A stretch of DNA of 59,665 nucleotides from Rhynchosporium graminicola (lineage: Eukaryota; Ascomycota; Leotiomycetes; Helotiales; Ploettnerulaceae), in NCBI GenBank assembly GCA_900074885.1, contig FJUW01000027.1, positions 486,498 to 546,162 on the forward strand. Direction: 5' to 3'. Shown here piece by piece: positions 49,690 to 59,665 of this stretch; position 1 is the stretch's first letter; each line of letters opens with the position of its first letter. The notes under the pieces were generated by a model that saw only the letters and a program-made list of their open reading frames with translations, had not been told where the DNA came from and made no database searches. Made by a program: the position numbers and the translations under genes.

Positions 49690-49957
49690 TATAACGATAG
49701 CTCACTTGAATATTATATAAGAAGAAGGATAGATAATAGGGCCTAAGTTCATAGGTATCCCGGCAGAACTAGTATCCGACCCGGTATAGTATCGGACTAG
49801 TACTAGTATATGTATATAAGGTGCCTTATACTCTATCTCTCTTCTTCTTCTTTTCTTATCTTTTTGTTTTCTTTATAGTAGATTATATAAGATCGCTCTT
49901 AGCCTTCCTACTCGTTTATTCTTGCTTGTATACCGCCTTGAGTCTTGTGTCGTTATA
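49690..49957 (+). repeat. 3' LTR of Gypsy-C
   Basis: 268 bp, starts TATAACGATAG directly after the G-run polypurine tract and ends CGTTATA, followed by the target duplication GTAAT. Confidence 0.9.
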
Positions 49958-50052
49958 GTAATCTTAATATCTTTTAAAATACTCTAGATACTTAAAGTAG
50001 ATAATTTAATAATAGTTATTACTTTAGAAGCTTAGCTTTTAAATATTAATAG
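49958..50052. other. Host sequence between Gypsy-C and Gypsy-A copy 2
   Basis: 95 bp of AT-rich sequence that should be the continuation of the copia remnant interrupted at 41613, given the shared GTAAT target site. Too short to assign a domain. Confidence 0.4.
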
Positions 50053-50287
50053 TATGACGCTTGCTCTAGAAAGGTCTCAAAACTACCTGAGTAATAAGAC
50101 CTCATATTGCTATGAATATGAAGTAGTAAGAATCACTTGAGAATCTATAACTAAGGAGTCTAGAAGTAGAGAGAGAATAGAAGTATATATATGAAAAGGG
50201 GCCCCTAAACTCTACTCGTGTAATCTCGCTTAGTAGTAAGTGTTTCCACTAATAGAGAGAGACCTCCAAACCTAACTAGTCGTTATA
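50053..50287 (-). repeat. 3' LTR of Gypsy-A copy 2
   Basis: 235 bp, starts TATGACG and ends CGTTATA on the plus strand. It belongs to the same LTR sub-lineage as the copies at 23-257 and 39528-39762 ('cctgagtaataagacc' variant). The left flanking 5 bp is AATAG; the other side lies outside the window. Confidence 0.9.
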
Positions 50288-53200
50288 CTACCTCCCCCTC
50301 CGAAAAAAGCTCGCCCTTAAGCGTTAGTCTATCTCCTTATTACTATTAAGGTAGTCGTAATTATTAATTCTATCGTAGAAAGCTTTTAGCTAATTAGGTA
50401 GTCTAGCAGGAGGTCTAGCTTACATTAGGTTATTAAGGTAGAATTATTACAGCTTAGCGGGAGCGTATTTAATATCTATAGCGTCGTACTATATAAGATC
50501 GACGTCTTGATTTAACTAGGAAACTCGGTATAAGAGGCTATTACGCTACTTATAGCACGCAAGTATATCTTCGATCTCCTATTCATCGTCACCGGTAATA
50601 TTGATAAGTAGTAGTAGCGATAAGGTTTATCCTAGTAAGAGGTCGTTTAGATACTTCCGTAGCTTAGTAGCAGGGAATACGTTATATACTTTTATACTAG
50701 TAGGAAGCTCTAGACGATAAGAGCTTCCGACCTTTTCAATTATACGGAAGAATCTATTAGTCGGGAAGTTAAGTTTTTTACTAGGTTAAGTACTTATAAA
50801 GTAGTATATATCTAGCTAGATAAGGTTATCTATAGTAAAGTCGACTTTATAGCGTAAGCGATTATAGGATTAGGATATCTTAGCTTATACACGTTAGAGG
50901 CTAGATTAAGTAGTAGTCTAGGCGTCACGTAAGCGATTAGCGTAATCTAGAGCTTACTAAGTATTCAACTTATCAGTAAATATAGCAGAGTTAAGTAAGT
51001 CTTTCTAATTCTAATTAACGCGAGGTGTATATCTATAGACGACTTCAAAGGGTAAGAGACCTCTAAGGGATTCGTAAGGGAGAGTTATCTAAGCGTAATC
51101 TATAATAAGTAAGAATTCCGACTAGTTATCTTAATAATAAGAGATAAAAAGTCGTAATCTATATTAGAGATATTAGTTATAGATCTCTATTTAGCTATCT
51201 ATTTACAAGTAGTCTACTACAGAAAGCTATCTTTTAGTACTAAGAATTATAATAACTATAATCTAAAAACGGGAAACGAATTAAGGCCCTCTATTAGAGG
51301 TAATTATTAATAGAGCTCCGAAATAGCGGTATACGTAGTATAAGTAAAGCTTTATAAGGTCGCGCGTATTAGAGGTCTTTCGGCATAGAATACTAATTGC
51401 TTATTTACTAAAATAATAGATAAATACGAGAATATTATTATAGCTATATTTATCGCGGTTAAAGCTATAGTAGTCGACTATAATATACTCCTATAGACGT
51501 GACAGTATAGGCAGAGGTTAGAGGAAGCCCGGTTTCTTATCACGCGGCACTTAAATTCGTCGGCAAGTATAATAGTTATAGTAGTACTAGTTAATAGTTA
51601 AAGCGATTCCGTACTACTAGTATTATAATACTAGCAGTTATAAGGTCTTCTTTATACTTAGATAAGCAGTCTCTAATCGGTCGTATACTTCGCGTATAAG
51701 TAGCGTGCGAAGGTATAAGACGTCAAGTACGATTAGTCTTCCTTTATAGAGTAGAAGATCTTTTTCTATAGTTAGTTTTCTAGGAGTAGTAGAAAGAGCT
51801 TATTTCCGTAAAGCTTAGAGTAATAGCGTAATGCGATTAGCGTTAAGTACTTACTATACTATAGAAAAGACTAGCGATAGGTCAGCGACTTCTAAGGCGT
51901 TAATAAGCTTAAAGTTATCTATAGAGTCGGAGCTATTCCGGAGGTTACTTATAAGTAGTACTAGATCGATTTAGTCTTCACGTAGTAGCTACTATAAACG
52001 CTAAGTTCTTTTAGCGTTATTCTAGTTATCTAATTTATCTATTCTATAAGAGAGAGCGTTAGCGAGTAGATTATACTTCCTAGGTCGATAAGTAATTATA
52101 AAGTTATAATCTGCGAGTAGCTCGGCCTATTAAGCTTATCGTGCGTTTAGTTATTTAGAGGTCATAAAGTACTTAAGAGCTTTATAATTAGTAATAACGC
52201 GGATCTAATATAGTACGCCTACGAGCTCAGATCTCTAGTTACTAAAAGATTATATAATTACGAGCATTTCCTTATCGTGAATAGCGTAATTAAGCTCGGC
52301 AGGTAATATAGTCTTAGAGAAGTAGGCTACTAGGAACTAGTCTTCGTCGTGCTATTACGATAGCACACCTGCTATTACTCTATCACTAGCGTCTGTTTCG
52401 ATCATATAAGGTAGATATTGCTAATAGTAGTAGAGGAGTAGTGCCGAAGTAAGAGCGTGCTTTAAGTAATCAAAGGCATCTATATACTCCCTAGCGAACC
52501 GAAATAATATATTGTTTTTAGTAAGTTATATAAGAGGTTNAACTAAGGAGTAAAGAAGTAGAGAGAGAATAGAAGTATATATATGAAAAGGGGCCCCTAA
52601 ACTCTACTCGTGTAATCTCGCTTAGTAGTAAGTGTTTCCACTAATAGAGAGAGACCTCCAAACCTAACTAGTCGTTATACTACCTCCCCCTCCGAAAAAA
52701 GCTCGCCCTTAAGCGTTAGTCTATCTCCTTATTACTATTAAGGTAGTCGTAATTATTAATTCTATCGTAGAAAGCTTTTAGCTAATTAGGTAGTCTAGCA
52801 GGAGGTCTAGCTTACATTAAGTTATTAAAGTAGAATTATTAAAGCTTAGCGGAAGCGTATTTAAAATCTATAGAATCGTACTATATAAGATCGACGTCTT
52901 GATTTAACTAGGAAACTCGGTATAAGAGGCTATTACGCTACTTATAGCACGCAAGTATATCTTCGATCTCCTATTCATCGTCACCGGTAATATTGATAAG
53001 TAGTAGTAGCGATAAGGTTTATCCTAGTAAGAGGTCGTTTAGATACTTCCGTAGCTTAGTAGCAGGGAATACGTTATATACTTTTATACTAGTAGGAAGC
53101 TCTAGACGATAAGAGCTTCCGACCTTTTCAATTATACGGAAGAATCTATTAGTCGGGAAGTTAAGTTTTTTACTAGGTTAAGTACTTATAAAGTAGTATA

Positions 53201-54931
53201 TATCTAGCTAGATAAGGTTATCTATAGTAAAGTCGACTTTATAGCGTAAGCGATTATAGGATTAGGATATCTTAGCTTATACACGTTAGAGGCTAGATTA
53301 AGTAGTAGTCTAGGCGTCACGTAAGCGATTAGCGTAATCTAGAGCTTACTAAGTATTCAACTTATCAGTAAATATAGCAGAGTTAAGTAAGTCTTTCTAA
53401 TTCTAATTAACGCGAGGTGTATATCTATAGACGACTTCAAAGGGTAAGAGACCTCTAAGGGATTCGTAAGGGAGAGTTATCTAAGCGTAATCTATAATAA
53501 GTAAGAATTCCGACTAGTTATCTTAATAATAAGAGATAAAAAGTCGTAATCTATATTAGAGATATTAGTTATAGATCTCTATTTAGCTATCTATTTACAA
53601 GTAGTCTACTACAGAAAGCTATCTTTTAGTACTAAGAATTATAATAACTATAATCTAAAAACGGGAAACGAATTAAGGCCCTCTATTAGAGGTAATTATT
53701 AATAGAGCTCCGAAATAGCGGTATACGTAGTATAAGTAAAGCTTTATAAGGTCGCGCGTATTAGAGGTCTTTCGGCATAGAATACTAATTGCTTATTTAC
53801 TAAAATAATAGATAAATACGAGAATATTATTATAGCTATATTTATCGCGGTTAAAGCTATAGTAGTCGACTATAATATACTCCTATAGACGTGACAGTAT
53901 AGGCAGAGGTTAGAGGAAGCCCGGTTTCTTATCACGCGGCACTTAAATTCGTCGGCAAGTATAATAGTTATAGTAGTACTAGTTAATAGTTAAAGCGATT
54001 CCGTACTACTAGTATTATAATACTAGCAGTTATAAGGTCTTCTTTATACTTAGATAAGCAGTCTCTAATCGGTCGTATACTTCGCGTATAAGTAGCGTGC
54101 GAAGGTATAAGACGTCAAGTACGATTAGTCTTCCTTTATAGAGTAGAAGATCTTTTTCTATAGTTAGTTTTCTAGGAGTAGTAGAAAGAGCTTATTTCCG
54201 TAAAGCTTAGAGTAATAGCGTAATGCGATTAGCGTTAAGTACTTACTATACTATAGAAAAGACTAGCGATAGGTCAGCGACTTCTAAGGCGTTAATAAGC
54301 TTAAAGTTATCTATAGAGTCGGAGCTATTCCGGAGGTTACTTATAAGTAGTACTAGATCGATTTAGTCTTCACGTAGTAGCTACTATAAACGCTAAGTTC
54401 TTTTAGCGTTATTCTAGTTATCTAATTTATCTATTCTATAAGAGAGAGCGTTAGCGAGTAGATTATACTTCCTAGGTCGATAAGTAATTATAAAGTTATA
54501 ATCTGCGAGTAGCTCGGCCTATTAAGCTTATCGTGCGTTTAGTTATTTAGAGGTCATAAAGTACTTAAGAGCTTTATAATTAGTAATAACGCGGATCTAA
54601 TATAGTACGCCTACGAGCTCAGATCTCTAGTTACTAAAAGATTATATAATTACGAGCATTTCCTTATCGTGAATAGCGTAATTAAGCTCGGCAGGTAATA
54701 TAGTCTTAGAGAAGTAGGCTACTAGGAACTAGTCTTCGTCGTGCTATTACGATAGCACACCTGCTATTACTCTATCACTAGCGTCTGTTTCGATCATATA
54801 AGGTAGATATTGCTAATAGTAGTAGAGGAGTAGTGCCGAAGTAAGAGCGTGCTTTAAGTAATCAAAGGCATCTATATACTCCCTAGCGAACCGAAATAAT
54901 ATATTGTTTTTAGTAAGTTATATAAGAGGTT
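50149..54931. other. Contig join with repeated 2391-bp overlap (N at 52540)
   Basis: 50149-52539 and 52541-54931 are copies of one another at a fixed offset of 2392. The few differences I can see cluster in the first ~350 bp (for example cattaggtt against cattaagtt, tagcgtcg against tagaatcg), and all of those I found read A in the second copy. Otherwise the copies look identical. Best read as unmerged contig overlap. Confidence 0.85.
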
Positions 54932-57799
54932 TTACGATAATTCCGTAGTCCTTAATAAATCGTCGGTAGAAGTTGTAAAAGCCTAAGAACGATTATACGC
55001 CCTTAACTATAGTTAGGTAATTCTAAGATTATATAATATTAACTTTCTTAGGGTCTACCTCGATCCTAGAAGTAGAGATAATAAATCTAAGGTATTTAGT
55101 GCGAGTAATATTAAATTCACACTTCTTAAGGTCGGCTTATAATCCAGCGTCTTATAATCGTTACAGTACCTTATATACGTATAATTAATACTATAGTAGG
55201 TCGTTAGAGTAGATTAGAATATCGTCCAGATATACTATATAGAAGTTATCTAAGTAGTCGAATAAAATATTATTCATATATCGCTAGTACGTCGCAGGGC
55301 CGTTAGTTAGACTGAAAGGGAGTACCTTATACTTATATATACTATAATAAGTCCGGAAGATCGTATACTCTTTAGAGGCTAGATCTATTCGAATTCGGTA
55401 GAACGCCTAGCGAATATCCAGTTTAGTGAATATCTTAGCAGTAGAGATTCTAGCTAGCGTTTTATTAATTAATAGTAGTAGATATTAATCCTTCCTCGTG
55501 AGGTTATTAAGTGCGCGAAAGTCGATATAGAATCTTAGACTTCTATTAGCTTTCTTAACGAAAAGAATAAGTATAGCGTATAGTGCTTAAGAAGGTTCGA
55601 TAAAACCTTTAGCTAAGTTATTAGTAATATACGCCTTAACGACTTTAAGTTCTTTAGCCGATATCTTATATAAGGGGAAGTATTTAAAGTTCTTCTCGGC
55701 CCCTTCCTTAAGCTCAATTCGGTAATCGCATAAGCGATAAGGAGGGAGAATATCGCTAGCTTCCTTAGAAAAGACATATACCTACTAGCTATACTCGTAA
55801 GGGATCTATAGTTCTGAATCTAATTCGCTTAAGCTAATAGTAAATTACTAGGCGGTTTTATAACGTTCCGTAAAGTCGATAGTTAAAGATACGATAGTAG
55901 TATCGCGTTACTAAACTGCGATTTAGTCGTTAAGAAGCTTATCTATCTCGTGAAGAGTAGTAGAGAAGATCTTATCGTTAGAAGACTTCTAACGTTTATA
56001 TAAGAGATAGAAAGCTAAGCTACTAATTATNCTAGCGATAGGTCAGCGACTTCTAAGGCGTTAATAAGCTTAAAGTTATCTATAGAGTCGGAGCTATTCC
56101 GGAGGTTACTTATAAGTAGTACTAGATCGATTTAGTCTTCACGTAGTAGCTACTATAAACGCTAAGTTCTTTTAGCGTTATTCTAGTTATCTAATTTATC
56201 TATTCTATAAGAGAGAGCGTTAGCGAGTAGATTATACTTCCTAGGTCGATAAGTAATTATAAAGTTATAATCTGCGAGTAGCTCGGCCTATTAAGCTTAT
56301 CGTGCGTTTAGTTATTTAGAGGTCATAAAGTACTTAAGAGCTTTATAATTAGTAATAACGCGGATCTAATATAGTACGCCTACGAGCTCAGATCTCTAGT
56401 TACTAAAAGATTATATAATTACGAGCATTTCCTTATCGTGAATAGCGTAATTAAGCTCGGCAGGTAATATAGTCTTAGAGAAGTAGGCTACTAGGAACTA
56501 GTCTTCGTCGTGCTATTACGATAGCACACCTGCTATTACTCTATCACTAGCGTCTGTTTCGATCATATAAGGTAGATATTGCTAATAGTAGTAGAGGAGT
56601 AGTGCCGAAGTAAGAGCGTGCTTTAAGTAATCAAAGGCATCTATATACTCCCTAGCGAACCGAAATAATATATTGTTTTTAGTAAGTTATATAAGAGGTT
56701 TTACGATAATTCCGTAGTCCTTAATAAATCGTCGGTAGAAGTTGTAAAAGCCTAAGAACGATTATACGCCCTTAACTATAGTTAGGTAATTCTAAGATTA
56801 TATAATATTAACTTTCTTAGGGTCTACCTCGATCCTAGAAGTAGAGATAATAAATCTAAGGTATTTAGTGCGAGTAATATTAAATTCACACTTCTTAAGG
56901 TCGGCTTATAATCCAGCGTCTTATAATCGTTACAGTACCTTATATACGTATAATTAATACTATAGTAGGTCGTTAGAGTAGATTAGAATATCGTCCAGAT
57001 ATACTATATAGAAGTTATCTAAGTAGTCGAATAAAATATTATTCATATATCGCTAGTACGTCGCAGGGCCGTTAGTTAGACTGAAAGGGAGTACCTTATA
57101 CTTATATATACTATAATAAGTCCGGAAGATCGTATACTCTTTAGAGGCTAGATCTATTCGAATTCGGTAGAACGCCTAGCGAATATCCAGTTTAGTGAAT
57201 ATCTTAGCAGTAGAGATTCTAGCTAGCGTTTTATTAATTAATAGTAGTAGATATTAATCCTTCCTCGTGAGGTTATTAAGTGCGCGAAAGTCGATATAGA
57301 ATCTTAGACTTCTATTAGCTTTCTTAACGAAAAGAATAAGTATAGCGTATAGTGCTTAAGAAGGTTCGATAAAACCTTTAGCTAAGTTATTAGTAATATA
57401 CGCCTTAACGACTTTAAGTTCTTTAGCCGATATCTTATATAAGGGGAAGTATTTAAAGTTCTTCTCGGCCCCTTCCTTAAGCTCAATTCGGTAATCGCAT
57501 AAGCGATAAGGAGGGAGAATATCGCTAGCTTCCTTAGAAAAGACATATACCTACTAGCTATACTCGTAAGGGATCTATAGTTCTGAATCTAATTCGCTTA
57601 AGCTAATAGTAAATTACTAGGCGGTTTTATAACGTTCCGTAAAGTCGATAGTTAAAGATACGATAGTAGTATCGCGTTACTAAACTGCGATTTAGTCGTT
57701 AAGAAGCTTATCTATCTCGTGAAGAGTAGTAGAGAAGATCTTATCGTTAGAAGACTTCTAACGTTTATATAAGAGATAGAAAGCTAAGCTACTAATTAT
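54263..57799. other. Contig join with repeated 1768-bp overlap (N at 56031)
   Basis: 54263-56030 and 56032-57799 are copies at a fixed offset of 1769, with no difference seen by eye. The single N at the junction marks it as an assembly overlap. Confidence 0.88.
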
Positions 57800-59665
57800 A
57801 TAAATCTCTAGCGCAGGAGGCTCTAGAAGAGGTCTGAGCACACGAGGTGATCTTTATCGCTTCCGAAATATCATAGTAGTTATTTTTATACTTTAAGTAG
57901 CTTCTATTAAGTCGCGAGACGGTATTCCGAGTAACTATTAGTCTATAGTATAAATTACACGGGCGTAGTCTTATATATAAGTCTTTAACGTAGAGACTTC
58001 TAATTAGGGTTAAAGTGGAGATTCACACGGGATATAGGCGATAATATCACTGAATCGTACGCACTTCGGCCGTATATCGGTAGTCTCCCTAGAAGTGCGC
58101 TTCCGAGCTAGCAATAGTCGTTTAATAATAGAGATAGAGTTAATAATAGCTCGAATATTAACAGGAGAGTTAGCTACGCTTCGCTATTCCTTATACGCTT
58201 CCCAGAACTGATTAAGGCGTTCGTTTCGTTCGTTAGCGTCGTATTAGTAGCGCTAGTAGGTATAGTATTTATATAAGTCCTTAATCTCGATCGGAGAGCT
58301 ATAAACGTTACTAGGAGGAGTATATAATAGCTAAATGATCTATCGTTTAGAGGTATCTAAGAGTACTTAATGTTCCGAAAGCCAGGTCCTTCCGAGTATA
58401 ATACTATAGTTTCCGAGAGTAGTAATAAGAAAGGGGGTAAATACCTAAACGCGAAGATCTACTATTAAATTAAGTATCGTATAGTAACTAATAGTATTAC
58501 TATTAACGCTATTAAAGCCTTTAATAGGAATTGCATTTAGTAGAGAGTAAATTAAAAGTTTTAAGAAGAAGGAAAGAGATTTAAGAAAAGAACGATTAAT
58601 AAAATAGTATCTATTAGCTCCAGAATCGAGAAGTGCGGGTAGCTTATACGAGAGTCTATTCTTAGTAAGAATAGCACGTATAGTAAATAATTAACTACTA
58701 AGAAGCTTCGTAAGGTTAAGATATCGTATATCTTATATACTACCTAAGAAGGAGTCTTTCCCTAAGCGGGGTCTTTTACTAGCGGTTTAATATACTCCTA
58801 GGTATCATCGTACGTTTCTTCTAGCTCGCTATTAACGTTATTATTAGCGTTAATTGCGTTAATTCGATACGGAGTATTAGGTCGAGCTAACGATAAGCGT
58901 AAGTATAAGGTAAGCGTAAAGTAATAAGGAGCATTCGCTAGCGATTATACACGAGGCGTATCGTTTCGTGCAGAGTATAGTACTTATTTACTAGTCGAAC
59001 TAATATTCTCGGGCGTAAGAAGACTAATTTACAGATAAGAAAAGGAGTTAGTACTACGGCGCTAAGAGGAGGTATTTATAGGGCGTTCCCGAGTCGCGCT
59101 AGCCTTAGCTGAAGACTCGGAATAATAAGTCTTTTTAATAAATTAACCTTAGTCTTTAGCTTATATAGCCTTAACGTATTCTTCTAGTATCCTTAACGTT
59201 TAGTACTATTAGAAGAGCTATTTCCGTAGTCATATAAATAGCTTCTCCTATAAGTCTATTTTCAGAGTCGATTAATTATTTACTCTAACTTTACGAGCTA
59301 GCGTACGAAACTCGTAGTAGAATATCCAGAAGGTCTACTTATAATCTATCTTTAGCGCGAAGTAGCTAGCTCTTATAGTTTATTAGTTATATAGATTAGA
59401 TAAGAAAGAGATAAGTTAAGTAATTATATCGAGTGAATCGATTATATTACTTTCTTTGTTATATTCTAGTTCTAAGAATAAGAGTTCTAAGTAAGTTCTA
59501 GCTATTCCTTCTATTTAGTTAAGTAACTAATCTTTATAGTAATTTTCGTTAATAAAGTAGCTAGAGTAGCGCTAGAGGGCGTTACGTATCTATACTTCCC
59601 AGAGTTTTAAAGAGTAGTCGATTCTATCAGAGAGCTTATTTAGAAGGTTCGGTATCTTCTCTATA

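Larger units (their letters stand above)
41614..49957 (+). mobile_element. Full-length Ty3/gypsy element, RIP-inactivated (Gypsy-C)
   Basis: Two 268-bp LTRs (41614-41881 and 49690-49957) are flanked by the perfect 5-bp target duplication GTAAT (41609-41613 and 49958-49962). The internal region holds gag-like sequence (about 42700-43600), reverse transcriptase (KANRGLRFYIDYRKLNTITR near 44770; YLNNILIY near 45100, both catalytic Asp reading Asn), RNase H and integrase (about 46300-47900), and a G-run polypurine tract just before 49690. It also has about 1.4 kb of sequence beyond integrase. The length includes an apparent 566-bp assembly duplication at 46713-47278, so the true element is about 7.8 kb. 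Stops in all frames make it non-functional. Confidence 0.92.
50053..59665 (-). mobile_element. Gypsy-A copy 2, minus strand, runs off the window
   Basis: The LTR (50053-50287) and polypurine tract (50288-50304, reverse complement) mark the 3' end of a minus-strand element homologous to 258-6810. Its sequence follows copy 1 backwards through chromodomain-like tail, integrase, RNase H, RT and protease to gag; the last bases match copy 1 near position 1090. Two contig joins (N at 52540 and 56031) repeat 2391 and 1768 bp, so real sequence is about 5.4 kb here. Like copy 1 it is full of RIP stops on its coding strand. Confidence 0.9.

Noticed and set aside
50053..59665. Three separate Gypsy-A insertions in tandem
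   Set aside because: The repeats stop and start exactly at single Ns with fixed offsets, which fits overlapping contigs of one element.
1..59665. tRNA, rRNA, CRISPR or telomeric repeat tracts
   Set aside because: None could be recognised on reading either strand; AT-rich repeats here are RIP products, and direct repeats are tandem duplications or LTRs.

Overview
The window looks like a piece of a filamentous ascomycete genome. Genes are short-introned (mostly 47-62 nt, with GTNNGT-like donors, CTAAC/CTAAT/CTGAC branch sites and AG acceptors). The repeats are LTR retrotransposons full of in-frame TAA/TAG at conserved Trp and Gln codons, with CA/TG dinucleotides nearly erased, which is the signature of repeat-induced point mutation (RIP). 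The species cannot be fixed from the sequence; a Leotiomycete-type genome with AT-rich repeat isochores would fit (inference).

Layout. (1) 1-6810: a RIP-killed Ty3/gypsy element (here 'Gypsy-A') whose 5' LTR abuts a second, oppositely oriented LTR, making a head-to-head palindrome at the window edge. 6811-7690 is further RIP-mutated repeat. (2) 7690-33860: a gene island with normal base composition. It holds two large coiled-coil proteins with C-terminal membrane segments (8951-11706 and 14299-19242, both plus strand), a basic 250-residue protein (20572-21484), a 106-residue small protein (22575-22895) and its broken tandem copy split by a small foldback element (23593-24043), a broken BTB/POZ gene (26196-26860), an apparently intact PLC-like phosphodiesterase on the minus strand (27222-28625), and two convergent pseudogenes: a GDE1-type SPX-ankyrin-GDPD gene (about 29886-32240, plus) and an amidase-signature gene (32402-33860, minus). 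(3) 33866-59665: a second AT-rich block with a TTAATTAA-like low-complexity seam, a 168-bp tandem repeat, a truncated Ty3/gypsy element ('Gypsy-B'), a Ty1/copia remnant carrying a solo Gypsy-A LTR, a full-length Ty3/gypsy element ('Gypsy-C', 268-bp LTRs, GTAAT target duplication), and a second Gypsy-A copy on the minus strand that runs off the window.

Gene quality falls towards the right edge of the island: from about 23.6 kb onward four of five genes are broken, and the amidase is cut off exactly at the start of the AT-rich block.

Three single Ns (46712, 52540, 56031) mark contig joins where the sequence after the N repeats the sequence before it (566, 2391 and 1768 bp). About 4.7 kb of the right-hand block is therefore probably unmerged overlap rather than biology. 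I found no RNA genes, CRISPR arrays or obvious biosynthetic cluster, and no strong case for a wholly new system. The most original items are the pair of coiled-coil/membrane-tail proteins, the small foldback element, the two-lineage LTR palindrome and the tiny exon and intron in the GDE1 pseudogene.
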